Shown here piece after piece: positions 45,891 through 57,482 of a DNA stretch of 64,000 nucleotides. The number at the start of each line of letters is the position of its first letter. Position 1 is the first letter of the stretch. The notes beneath the pieces are model-generated. The model worked only from the letters and a program-made list of their open reading frames with translations. It made no database searches and was not told the origin of the DNA. Source of the DNA: Rhinopithecus roxellana (Eukaryota > Chordata > Mammalia > Primates > Cercopithecidae); assembly GCF_007565055.1 (NCBI RefSeq), contig NC_044560.1:50722030-50786029 (forward strand), in the 5' to 3' direction. Made by a program: the position numbers and the translations under genes.

Positions 45891-47037
45891 TTAGAGAACT
45901 CATGGCACGAATGGTGAGAAGTGTAGGCAATTGATTCTTATAAATATCAGATTGAGAGGCATTGAGATGGAGGCATAAAGAAAAGGCTTTGGCTGCAGAG
46001 AGAAGGGGCAATTAATGTACAGTGTGGTGACCAGGAAAGATGGAGAGAGGTAGGGGCATCTGAGCAAGGCCTTGAAGCATGAGAATGAATTAGGCAGGTG
46101 ATAAAACCTGCAGAAAGGAGTTGCTGTGAAATATAGAAAGTTAGGGGAACAGAAAAAGATATTCAAAGTTTACCTTCTCTTCCTTTTCTTCCCTGGCCCA
46201 GGGCAGTGAAAGGGAGCAAAAGCTTAGATCCAAGGAAATCTCCTTTCCCTTTGTATTTAAAAGCTCTGATTTAGGCTCTTATGGGGGCCTGGAATGAGAC
46301 TGCAATTTTAATGGCAGTGCCCATCTTCCCTAGATCAAGGATGAAGAGACTCCATTTCCTGCAGAAAGAAAAACACCATCACTTAGTCCCCCCAGGGAAC
46401 CTAAAATAAATTAAAAATGGAATTAACAGTTCATCTGGAAACCCTCTTTTTAAAAATCATATGCTTAGCTCATTGTTCCATGAAAACCGTTTTTGTAACA
46501 CCAGCTTAATGCTGGTGGCATCATATTCCTGTTCTATCCTTGTCTGACTGAGAGACCAAGGCAGCCGAGTAGCAGGGGATAAATGAGGTGTGGCAGGAAC
46601 TTGGCAGGAGAGACTGCGAAAGGGAGAGCATGCCCTGCCCTCTGTGGAGGAGCCAGTAGTGTGAAGGAGTGTCCATGCCTCTTGGTCAGGGATGGAGCCC
46701 ACAGAGAAGGCCCCTGAAGCAAGGGAAGCAGCACTGGCTCATGAAAGTTGTTTAAAATTTAGGCAGGCAGAGAGGGGCAGGAGAACCAACATGCACAAAG
46801 ACATGGTGACTGACCAGGGCCTGCTGTGTTTTGAGAACTGAATAAGGTTGTGTCTAACTGGAGTTGTGTGGAATCAAGCAAGAAAGTTGGTCAGGGAAAG
46901 ACGGAGGAAGGTACTTTGTCTAGGTCAAAAGAAGTACTTGTAGTTCTCTGAATGTGCCATGTTGTATCACACATGCCCTTTGTGCAAGCTGTTCCCTCTA
47001 CCCAGAATGCCCTTCCATTACCACTTCCTTTGGGAAG
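45891..47037. other. L2-like fragments and unique DNA
   Basis: About 45,950-46,140 and 46,760-46,970 show weak minus-orientation L2 wording (ATCTGAGCAAGGCCTTGAAG; ATGCACAAAGACATGG). About 46,950-47,037 is plus L2 (CCCTTTGTGCAAGCTGTTCC), continuing after the MaLR insertion at 47,822. No gene is seen. Confidence 0.45.
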
Positions 47038-47821
47038 TGACATAGTTTGGATACTTGTCCCCACGCAAATCTCATGTTGAAATGTAATCCCCTATGTTGG
47101 AGGTGGGGCCTGGTGGGAGGTGATTGGATCATGGGTGCAGATCCCTCATGAATGGGTTGGGACATTCCCTTGGTGATAGTGAGCTCCGGCTCTGAGTTCA
47201 CATGAGATCTGGCCATTTAAAAGTATGTGACACCTCTGATGTGGTTTGGCTATGTCCCTACCCAAATCTCATCTTAAATTGTAGCCTCTATAATCTTCAC
47301 ATATCATGGGAGGGACCTGGTGGGAGGTAATTGAATCATGGGGGCAGGCTTTTCCCATGCTGTTCTTGTGATAGTGAATAAATCTCATGAGATCTGATGG
47401 TTTTATAAAGGGCAGTTCCCCTATACACACTCTCTTCCCTGCCACCATGTAAGAGGTGACTTCATGCCTCTTTGCTTTCTGCCATGATTGTGAGGCCCCC
47501 CCCAGCCATGTGGAACTGTGAGTCAATAAAACCTCTTTCCTTTATAAATTGCCCAGTCTCAGGTATGTCTTTATTAGCAGTGTGAGAGCAGACTAATACA
47601 ACTACCTCCCCAACTCTCTCTCGCTCTTGCTCTGACCATGTGATATGCCTGCTCCTGCTTCACCTTCCTCTATGAGTGAAAGCTCCCTGAGGCCCCACTA
47701 GGAGCCGAGCAGATGCTAGCACCCTGCTTCCTGTACAGCCTGCAGAACCACGAGCCAATTAAACCTCTTTTCTTTATAAAACACCCATTCAGATATTTCT
47801 TTATAGCAATGGACTAGTACA
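47038..47821 (+). mobile_element. MST-type solo LTR split by a THE1 LTR, with TSD
   Basis: The outer MaLR LTR starts TGACATAGTTTGGATAC at 47038 and ends GGACTAGTACA at 47821. The target duplication GGAAG is perfect (47033-47037 and 47822-47826). It is interrupted at 47237-47600 by a younger THE1 LTR and resumes with CTCTTGCTCTGACCATGTG. No internal region remains, so it is a solo LTR. It lies in an L2. Confidence 0.88.
47237..47600 (+). mobile_element. THE1-type solo LTR nested in an MST LTR
   Basis: Starts TGATGTGGTTTGGCTATGTC and ends CAGACTAATACA. It contains GATGGTTTTATAAAGGGCAG and AATAAAACCTCTTTCC. The expected 5-bp duplication is ACCTC (47232-47236), with ACCTC again at 47604-47608 after three extra bases, so the right border is slightly disturbed. 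Confidence 0.88.
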
Positions 47822-49083
47822 GGAAGCTTTCCTGGTTCTTTTAGATTGAGTTTCCTCATCCTCTGCTGGTTCCTATTATACCTCATATTTCCTGCAAGAG
47901 TTGTACTTAATACCTTGTATTGGAACTATCTATTTACTTATTTACTCCTTCACTAATCACTTTTTCGTTTATTCCATCAGTGATTTATTCATTCATTTAA
48001 CAAATACATCCTGAGGACTGTGTGCCGGAAATTGTGCTAGACCTTAGGGATACAGAACAAACAAAATGAACACAGTCTCTACTACCTTCATGGACTCATA
48101 GAGCAGTGGGGGAGCTAGGCATTAAACAGGGAAGGGCAAAATGGGTATATAATTAGGGATTTTTTTTTTTAGTTTTCCTGTGAACTCCTAAAGGGTGTCA
48201 GTGGAGACTCTGGAGAAGTGGCATCTGGTCAGAGGGAAGATTAAGAGCAAAGGGAAGCAATTTCACTTGGTCTATGATGCCTTTATATTTCCATGCTTTA
48301 AAGGATTTTTTATCCTTTTCAGTATCATAATGTTGTTCAACACGATGGAGGGAGACAAAGGCTGAAAATGCCAGCCCTTGCCAAGCAGATGGATACCTGA
48401 TTATAGCACTGCCTCTTGCAAGTTCTGCTAAATGTAGCACTTTCCCTTTGATGTCAGTGCCAAGGAGAGAGTTGTGATGCCTGAACCATATTCCATGCCA
48501 CATGTTGAAGCTAGAAAGTATAATTCTTCTATTGCGCCTCAAGTAGCATCTTAACCAAACAATGAGAATTGACTTGGTAGAGAAAGACCCGGAAGATAAG
48601 AGGGATGGAGCTAACCATTGGTAAATGTTGAAGACTAAAGGACACTCAATTTGTGGATTTGTGATAAAGGGTAGTGTGGTAGGGGTGGGAGGATGGTTAA
48701 TCTTCCAGATGCACAAAATATGCCATTGCAGGAGTCTCTGTTTAAAGAAAGCCAGATACCCAGTGATCCTTGAGAGAATGAAGATGTTAAAAAGAGCCCT
48801 TATACAAGGATTATAAGATCTTATTTAATGATGTAGTTTCCACTTATTGAGCACCTCCTGTGGCCTGGGCACTTTTTGTATTAACTAATTTAGTCCCCAA
48901 AGCATCCCTAAAAAAGAAAGTGTTACACCATTTTATAGGTAAATTTGAATGCAATTAAGTCATTTGCCCAAGGCCACACATCTAGGAAATGGTCTGACCA
49001 GGTTCAAATCAAATTACATCTTTTAGCAAGGCTTAAGCTTTTCACAGACTTTGTATCATACTTTTAGTACCATGTTCGGTAAA
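47822..49083. other. L2/MIR fragments and unique DNA
   Basis: About 47,822-47,950 continues the L2. About 47,990-48,130 is L2-like in minus orientation (AACAAATACATCCTGAGGAC). About 48,830-49,030 is a minus MIR (AATTAAGTCATTTGCCCAAGG-like). The 172-codon minus frame (48198-48716) has no recognisable domain. Confidence 0.45.
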
Positions 49084-49459
49084 TGATATGGTTTGGCTGT
49101 GTCCCCACCCAACCCAAATCTCATCTTAAATTGTAGTTCCCATAATCCTCTCTTGTCGTGGGAGGAACCTGGTGGGAGATAATTGAATCAGAAGGACAGT
49201 TACCCCTCATGTTGTTCTCATAATAGTGATTTCTCACAAGATCTGATGGTTTTATAAGGGGCTTTTCCCCCTTTGCTCGGCACTTCTCCTTGCTAATGCC
49301 ATGTGAAGAAGGACATGTTTGCTTCTCCTTTTGTAATGATTGTAATTTTCCTGAGGCCTCCCCTGGCCCGCAGGACTGCGAGTCAGCTAAACCTCTTTCC
49401 TTTGTAAATTACTCAGTCTCAGGTATTTCTTCATAGTAGCATGAGAATGGACTAATACA
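49084..49459 (+). mobile_element. MSTA-type solo LTR with perfect TSD
   Basis: Starts TGATATGGTTTGGCTGTGTC and ends GGACTAATACA. The 5-bp target duplication GTAAA is perfect (49079-49083 and 49460-49464). It contains GATGGTTTTATAAGGGGC and CTAAACCTCTTTCC. Solo LTR. Confidence 0.92.
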
Positions 49460-49464
49460 GTAAA

Positions 49465-50658
49465 CATCATGGGTAGCAGAACCAATAATGTATTTTTATC
49501 ACATTGGCCATGGGGAGTCCCTGAAGTATCTTCGGGTAGGGGAAATGATGAAATGATGGTTTTGACAGAAGAATCTGATTGTGATGTGCGGGGTGGAACA
49601 GTGAGAAGTTTTAGTGCTCTGGTCTCTCTACCTAGAGATGAAATGGAGTAGCAACTGCCAGGTCTATAATACTGGCTGAGATCTCATGAAGGAAAAAACC
49701 CCACATTACACACCCTGATGGTGGAGTTTCAGCTAAGGGAAATATATTTCTCTGGAGAAGGACCAGCCCAAGCACAAGTAACCATCCCTTCATCTATCAA
49801 CCCACCCACCTATTCACTCATTCATTCATTTGTCCATCCATTCACCTAACCACACACTCATCCACTGATCCAAACTCTTCAACATCATTCACTTTCTTCT
49901 CTTCCTTTTTCTTTCTCCCCTTTACCACCCTGCCTAACTTCTCATTCCCTCTTTTCTACCCCTTAAACATTACCCTCTTAAATGGTCTTCTTCCTTCAAG
50001 GCTTCATATTTTTTACCCCCAGGTTTCATATTTTGAACTTATAGACTTTATTGCATTGTTTTTCTACTCAGAAACCCATAGTGGCTCCTCTTTGCTCATA
50101 AGACTGAAGTCAGATGCCATAACAATCCCCCAACCCACTTCTTTCAAGCCCAGCACACCATCATCAGAGCCCAGTGCACAAACATCAAAATCATTGTTTC
50201 CTGGGCCTGGCCCATGCTTCCCTGTTTGTGTGCTTTTTCTCAAGTTGTTTGTATTCCTGAGGATGTCCTTCTTGCCCCTCTCTACCTTGAGAACCCTACT
50301 TTCTCTGGTTGAAATTCTATTCTCTGAGACTTTCTTTAAGCCCCGTAACAAGGAGCTATTTCTTCCACTTTTGGAGTGCAAACTGGTTAGGGAGTCAGCT
50401 TATTCTAGTGTTAGTTTGAAGTCCAAGAGTCCTAGGTTAAAATCTTGGCTCTGCTACTTACTACCTACATGACTAAGGGCAAGTTATATGCTTCTCTGAG
50501 CTCAGTTTCTGTGCCCATGAAGTGAGGTTATAGAAGATATTGATGTTTGCCTTAAAAACTTACTGTGAGCATTAAATGAAAAACATGAAAATGCATAGCT
50601 GGTGCTCAACAAATACTTGTGAGTGGATAAATATAATCAGGTAAAATTTTTGCCAGCA
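49465..50658. other. Simple repeat, L2 and MIR fragments
   Basis: About 49,790-49,870 is degenerate (CATC/CATT)n simple sequence. About 49,900-50,350 is L2-like. About 50,390-50,630 is a plus MIR (CTAGGTTAAAATCTTGGCTC, TGAGCATTAAATGAAAAAC). The 138-codon frame at 50056-50472 lies over the L2/MIR and is not a gene. Confidence 0.5.
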
Positions 50659-50670
50659 TTCATCATTGTA

Positions 50671-50981
50671 TTTTTTTTTATTTTTTTATTTTTATTTTTT
50701 TGAGACGGAGTCTCGCTGTGTCGCCCAGGCTGGAGTGCAGTGGTGCGATCTCGGCTCACTGCAAGCTCTGCCTCCCGGGTTCCCGCCATTCTCCCGCCTC
50801 AGCCTCCGAGTAGCTGGGACTACAGGCACCCGCCACCGTGCCCGGCTAGTTTTTTGTATTTTTAGTAGAGACGGGGTTTCACCGTGTTAGCCAGGAGGGT
50901 CTCGATCTCCTGACCTCGTGATCCACCCGCCTCGGCCTCCCAAAGTGCTGGGATTACAGGCTTGAGCCACGGCGCCCGGCC
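50671..50981 (-). mobile_element. AluY-type element, minus strand, with long TSD
   Basis: A T-rich head precedes GAGACGGAGTCTCGCTGTGT. Many CpGs survive (GGCGCCCGGCC, GAGACGGGG), and the left arm ends at 50981. The target duplication TCATCATTGTATTTTT (50660- and 50982-) is exact. CpG retention makes this the youngest Alu in the window. Confidence 0.93.
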
Positions 50982-50998
50982 TCATCATTGTATTTTTA

Positions 50999-53900
50999 AA
51001 TAATATCATAATATTATGTTTATGAGAAAAATATTTTTTCCAGCCAAAATCTAAGCTGTAAGTACAAATCTTGACCAACCCTCAAATGTCAGACCTTCCC
51101 ATAATCCCTGGCTCAAATGCAAGCATGTGCCATAAACTCAGCACCAGAATGCCGTTAGAAGCACTTCCAGCTGAAACCTGTGACAACCTCAAGCCCTGGG
51201 GACTCTTCCTCTCACCTGTATATTGTTCTCTATTTATGACACTTGAATATGTAGTCTGATACCATGGAGCAGAAGTCTGGCCCAGATTCACTATTACATT
51301 GTGTCTAGAGGTGAAAACATGCTGCTGTAACACGCAGAAAGCTTAGAGTCTTCAGGATCTGGCTTGGGATTTGGCTTGGAGTAGGCACTTGGCTGGAGTT
51401 GACTATAAGGAAGGATGAATCAATGGTTGAATGAATGGGGGATGGATGGATGATTGGACAGATAGTTGGATGCATAGAGGGTGATAGAGGTGGATACATG
51501 GATACACCAATGGATGGATGGGGGTGGTTGGATGGAAGATGGATAGATGAGGGGTAGATAGATGGAGGGCAAATGGATAAATGGATGGATAGATGGATAG
51601 ATGAATGGATGGATGGTGATGGATGGATATGAATGGGATACTCATTCTCTTGGATTCAGTTAAAAGGCTGAGAAGTGGTGTAATGGGATGTGCAGTAGAC
51701 CAAGAAGCAGGGACACAGGTTCCAGGCCAACTTTTGTGGTTACTTTACTGTGTGCCCTGAGGCAAGTTATTTAAGTTGTCTGACGATCCCTTTTCGTATG
51801 TGTAAAACAACAGACTTAGATAAGGTGATTTATATGATATCCTGTAAGATTTTAGTCTTGTAGTTCTATAAACCCATGGAGTAGAAAGTAGAGCAATGTA
51901 TGTATTTTTAACTTATCTTTACAAATAGATATAGGTATATGTACATTTAGTTTTTTATTTTTCTAGAGACAAAAGCAGACAAACACACAGTTCCTGACTC
52001 AGTTCTGTCCCCTTCCTGCATTCAGCCCCATCTGCCCTATGTCAGTTCTCCATACCCACATCAGTTCCTGGGGGCAACAATGATTCCTTATTTGTCTCTA
52101 CACCTGGTAAGACAACTTGAAGATGTTAAAATTAGACAGATCTAGTATAAAATTTTGGATTCTTCCACCTACTCGTGATATTCAGTAAGTTACATTTTAG
52201 GCCCCTTTACCCATCACATGGTGTCACCGAATACCTCACAATGAGGATTAAAGAGAATATCTATGTCAGGAAGGAAATGATAGGTCTTATAACTTAGATA
52301 AATGAACATCCCCCCACCTTACCTTGGGCTCTGTGCAGAGATGCTATCAGTTCAGGAAACACCTGTTGAATCAATTAGGTTTGAATGCCATCCAGCCTCT
52401 GGGTTTTACTTGCTTTGTAGCTAATGCTTTCAATCTATCACCAACAAAGTAGAAAATGCAAATGTGAAGCTTTGGAAACGACTTTTGCATGTTATAAATC
52501 TGGCATGTCAAGAGGCTGGCTGTGACTAGTGAGCTCAGCTTTCTCACTGTGTGGTCCAAAATTAATGCAGCCTTGGGTATTGTGAGACCACTGGACACTG
52601 ACCCCCTGGGTTCTGATAGGCTGTGGACATGGGGCTGGTGGGGGACATATGAAAATACTTAGGCAGCATAGGAATAGGCCTCAGTCCTAGAATAAGTGGT
52701 GGCTAAGTTGCATGTCCCACTTGAAGCATTAGAAAATATGGGTGGTGGGTGGAGAGGGCCCCTCCACTACCAGCAATATTCTTGCATACAGCTAGCTGCT
52801 TATTTACCTCAGTTTCTACTGTCTGGAACACTATTACCAGAGGACCTTTAGTTTCAGATGATCTGCTCCTGAATTGATTATTGGAGACCTGGGCACTGCT
52901 ATGTTTTACTGCAACATTAAATACGTATGCTGCCTTGTTCTTCCTTTTCTTTCCCCTCAGCAAACACTTTGTTGCAGTGATCCGAGTGAATGTGACTGGT
53001 CTCTGGTGGTCTTGATGTTCCTGCATCTAGCCCTGCATTTTACACATGAGTACACTGCACCTTGGAGAGGGTAACTGAATGGCCCAGGGCTACAGAGGGA
53101 GTTGGCGGCGACCTAGGATTGCAACCCAGGATTCCTGACTACAAAGTCACAATCCCCTCAACATTCCACTGCTTATGACTGTATTCCCAAAGGGTCAGTA
53201 GAAATTGAAGCATGCTGAAAACACCTCTTAACCCCCCAAGATATCTTCCCAAAGTCCCTTAACAGTGTCCAAAATTTCTAGATTACATCTTTCCTTTGGT
53301 TGAAAGCAGCTTTTCCTGAAGCATGCTTATTTGATGCTCTCTACAGCAAAAGGCACCTACAGCAAAAGGGATTAAGAAACCTTAACTGTACCCCAGACCT
53401 CAGTACACACAATATACCCAGGTAACAAACTTGCACATGCACCCCTACATCTAAAATAAAAGTTAAAATTATCTTTTAAAATAAAAGTAAAATAAAATGA
53501 GTCAGCAATGAAACGTAATTATAAATTTCAGAAAAATAAAATGTTCCTGTTTGTACATGGTAGCTAGTCAAGGCCTTCCTCAGTAAAGAAACCTCCCCAT
53601 TTACCTTTGTTATTCCATGTTTCTCAAACGGATGGACTATAATAACCTCATTCTTCCTTCTCCATCATCCATTAATCTCTATAGACACCTCTTAGAAGGA
53701 GGCTCCTGGAATGCACCTTGATAAACAGTGGTTTTGGACATGGAGAGACCTTATTGGTATGTCTGGATTGCTTTAGAGAGATCATAATGACTGACAAGCT
53801 TCTAAGTTTTCAGAGCTGTCTCACATCCATGATTCCTTTTGATTTACAATAGCCCCTTCAGGAAGATAATGTATTTCCTCAACAAAAAATGAGAGACTTA

Positions 53901-54106
53901 GAGGCCAATAGGATTGAAGACAAGATATGAGATTGGGATAGGTTTCTATACCAATCTCCCACACCCACTCTTCCAGTGGGCATGTCCCACACCCACTCTT
54001 CCAGACCTCATCTCCACATGAAGCCAGCTTCTTAGTCTGCCTCTACACACCAGGTGCTATCTCCTGGGCTTTGATTCAATGATAGACTGTCATTTTTTAT
54101 CCTATC
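50999..54106. other. GGAT array, MIRs, L1 tip and unique DNA
   Basis: A (GGAT/GATG/GATA)n array lies at about 51,413-51,640. About 51,690-51,870 is a plus MIR. About 53,030-53,175 is a minus MIR. About 53,390-53,490 is an L1 3' tip (AATATACCCAGGTAACAAAC). A 20-bp CCCACACCCACTCTTCCAG duplicate lies at 53,956-54,003. About 53,800-53,940 is a minus MIR. No gene is supported. Confidence 0.5.
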
Positions 54107-54931
54107 TGCCACGGTTTGAATGTATGTGTCCTTCCTAGATTCATGATATGGTTTGGCTCTGTGTCCCCAACCAAATCTCATGTTGAATTGTAATCCCCAG
54201 TGTTGGAGGTGGGGCCTGGTGGGAGGTGGTTGGATCATAGGGGTGGTTTCTAATGGTTTAGCACCATCCTGCTAGTGCTTTCTCGTGATAGAGTTCTCAC
54301 AATATCTGATTGTTTAAAAAATGTATATCACCTTCCCCTTCACTGTCTGTCTCCTGCTGTGAAGGATGTGATCTCCACATGTGAAGATGTGCCTGCTTCT
54401 CCTTCACCTTCTGCCATGATTGTAAGTTTCCTGAGGCCTCCCCAGAAGAAGACGCCTGTCCAGCCTGCAGAACCATGAGCTGATTAAACCTCTTTTTTTT
54501 TTTTTTTTTTAAATAAATTACCCAGTCTTAAGTATGTCTTTATAGCAGTGTGAGAATGGACTAATACAATTCGTATGTTGGAACTTAAACCCCAAGGTAA
54601 TGGTAATAAGAGGTGGGGCCTTTGAAATGTGATTAGGTGACAAAGGATCTTTCCTCATGTATGGGATTGTTGTCTTATAAAAGAAGCTTCAAATAGCTAC
54701 CTGGCCCTTTCATTTCTCCCAGCATGTGAAGATACAAAGCTTTTTTTTCTCCATGTGAGGATGCAGCAAGAGGCACCATCTTGGAAGCAGAGAGCAAGCC
54801 TTCACCAGATGCCAGATCTGCCGGTGCTTTGATCTTGGACTTTCCAACATTCAGAACTGTGAGAAATACATGTCTGTTATTTATAAATTACCCATCTAAA
54901 ATATTATAACACTACAAATGGACTAAGAAAA
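54107..54931 (+). mobile_element. MLT1A-type LTR split by an MST LTR
   Basis: The left piece (54107-54143, TGCCACGGTTTGAATGTATG) and right piece (54574-54931, AGAGGTGGGGCCTTTGAAAT, then AACTGTGAGAAATACATG and ATGGACTAAG) form one MLT1-type LTR interrupted by a younger MaLR LTR. Confidence 0.85.
54144..54568 (+). mobile_element. MST-type solo LTR nested in an MLT1 LTR
   Basis: Starts TGATATGGTTTGGCTCTGTG and ends GGACTAATACA. The target duplication ATTCA (54139-54143) / ATTCG (54569-54573) differs by one base consistent with CpG decay. A T18 run lies inside, just after AAACCTC. Confidence 0.88.
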
Positions 54932-57173
54932 TACTTTGTTTGACAACTAAAGAAAACGAGGCTCAAACAGGGAAAATGGTGTGCCAAGGGTCACACAGCT
55001 AATTAGTTAGTCATGGAGCTATAATCAGAGCGCCAAGGTTCTGAGAAGACCATTGAGGACACAGGTCCTGTGTGCCTTGGGGGTGGGAAAGTAAGCCTGA
55101 AAAGAAGAGCAGAGCATGAAGAAAGGAGGAATTGACAGGCCCCAAAGATTAAATTGGCAATGTTGTTCATTATAAGCCCTGTGAAGGAGAATTGCATTCA
55201 CTGATGCCACCAAGCTGGCCGTCCTTCTGCAATACCTGGCTGCCAAGTGTAAATGATCAAAGAACACTTGGAAACTTCACAGAGTGGACCTATGCTTACT
55301 TGGAGGTTTCTCATTTGTCTGGTGACTTCATCTATTCAAAAAAAAAAGTGAGAGCCTTAAATTAGGATAAAAGGTCTGAGCAACTAAAAGAGATCAATCA
55401 ACTTGTTGATCAATTACTAAATAAATGAATCAGTGAAAGAAACATTTAGTATACTCAGGCCCTGGAAATCTGTTGGCAGGTAGAGAGACAAGACAGGGTC
55501 CCCATCTTCAAGGAGCTTAGAGATGAAGATAGGATTCAGACAGTTAAGCAAATGGCTATAAGACCCTATGACAGAGGTTATGAAAGATAACCCAGAGAGC
55601 AGGATCTCCAAGGAGGGGCATCCGAACCAGACAGATCAGATCAGGCATTAGCTAGGGAGTCCCAGAGAGGGCGATTCCTGAGTGACGTTTTGAGGGATGA
55701 ACAGGAGTTAGCCAGGTGAAGAAGACAGTAAGTAAAGGAAATGGAGCCTCTGCCATAAAATAGCACAGTGTTAACTAGGCAGGGGTATAAGATGCATGGT
55801 GGGGAAAAAGCAAGTGTTGAGCCTAAAAAAGTCATTGTGCAACCAGAACAGAAAGCCCTTGTGTGCCAAACTAGGCCACTTCCAGAACCATAGCAGCTTT
55901 GATGCCCAAATCAGAAATGGAAGAAGGGGACAGAGAAACATTCAGGTTTTAAGAAAAACTGATAATGATCTGCCAGCTTTTTCTATGTAAATACAGATAT
56001 GACCAAGAGAGTATAAGCTCATGGGAATGTACAAAAGAAATCTCAGAATTTTGAATTGAGGGTCACACAATTGAGCTAACACTATTAAAGGGTTATTAAA
56101 GTCAGAGCTGATATCTGGGTTATGTTAATTCACTTTAATTGTGCTGTTATCCAGGGTGCAACCTGCTACTTCAGTCTCCTATTAGGCTACAGACCAGCCA
56201 GGACAGTTTACCCAGGAGTCTACATGGGAGCCTCATCCAGACAGCATCCTGGTGAGGCTGGATCTCTCCCACATGTAGAAGGGGGATTCTCAGAGGAGCA
56301 CAGAATCCTCTATGTGTTACCCTGTCAACTAGGCCCTGCTAGGGAGAAAACAAGGAGCGAGATGCTCCTTCAGGGGTGGCAGTTAATAGATCGAGATGTT
56401 TCATCTCACGCAGACTAAAGGCGGATCCTCAGAGATCCCTGGCTATATGAGCAAGACAATCTACTTTTCAGACCAACGTTTTGAAAAAAATTGGCCCCTT
56501 CTGAATGAGGAGTCATGGAACTGCTATGTGTTTCTTTCTCAATGTTCCAGAAGGCTCATGGGTTCAAGCTGAACCTCAAAGGGTTTCCCCCTACCCCAGG
56601 CTGCAGAGAGCCCTGGGGGAACTGGCTTCCTGGGGAGGCCGAGAAGTATTGAGGGGCTGGTGTGTTCCCTTCTTCATTTCCTGTTACCCCGACAGGAATC
56701 TTGGCTCTGGTTAAGCAAAGGGGTACAGCAGGGCAACCATGCCAAGTGGGTTCTCTGAGGCCTTTTCTTTTTGGCCTATGAGAAAAGGTCAGACTGACTT
56801 TATTCTAGGACCAAATAAGTTTGATGCTTGAAAGCTCTTTTTCATAGAGACAGAATGTTAGAGGATGGAAGGGGTCTTAGATAATGGAGTCCAGTGTTTA
56901 GTGAAATCCCCTGCCTGCTCCCTTCCTCTGGCTCCTCCGTGGTAACAGCCTGTCCCCTTCTCCTTCCTCCTGGGGCCAGTCATAGAGCTTTTAGGTTGTT
57001 TATTGACCCCCTCCACCCCAAAGCATGAGTGGAGTGATATTGTCATAACCAGTTGTGCCTCTCTGTCTTTCTTTTCCTTTCGGGTATTCCTATCCATAAA
57101 ATGAGCTGACTGTACCTGATAGTGATCAGCAGAAGAGAATGCCTTTAAATGTCCCATAAAAAGTGTAAGGTGA
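54932..57173. other. MIR, L2 and unique DNA
   Basis: About 54,940-55,030 is a minus MIR (AGGGTCACACAGCTAATTAG). About 55,425-55,780 is L2-like in minus orientation (CCCCATCTTCAAGGAGC). 55,800-57,150 shows no recognisable repeat and no gene. The minus frame 56858-57322 runs partly over the following Alu. Confidence 0.45.
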
Positions 57174-57472
57174 GGCTGGGCCTGGTGGCTCATGCCTGTA
57201 ATCCCAACACATTGGAAGGCTGAGACAGGAGGATTGTTTGAGCCTAGGAGTTCAAGACCAGCCTGGGCAACATAGTGGCACCTTGTCTCCACAAAACATT
57301 TTTTAAAAAAGTATCCAAGCATGGTGGCATGCTCCTGTAGTCCCAGCTACTTGGGAGGCTGAGGTGAGAAGATCACTTGAGACTGGGAGGTCGAGGCTGC
57401 AATGAGCTGTGATTGCAACACTGCACTCTAGCCTGGGTGACACAGGGAGATCCTGTCTCAAAAAAAAAAAAG
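57174..57472 (+). mobile_element. AluJ-type element with TSD
   Basis: Begins GGCTGGGCCTGGTGGCTCA and ends with a short A-tail. The target duplication AAAAGTGTAA[G/A]GTGA flanks it (left copy ends at 57173, right copy ends near 57482). J-like positions include GAGGATTGTTTGAGCC. Confidence 0.9.
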
Positions 57473-57482
57473 TGTAAAGTGA

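Noticed and set aside
48198..48716. 172-codon minus frame as a gene
   Set aside because: Longest frame outside the repeats, but the composition and lack of any recognisable domain suggest chance. A coding-conservation score across mammals would decide.
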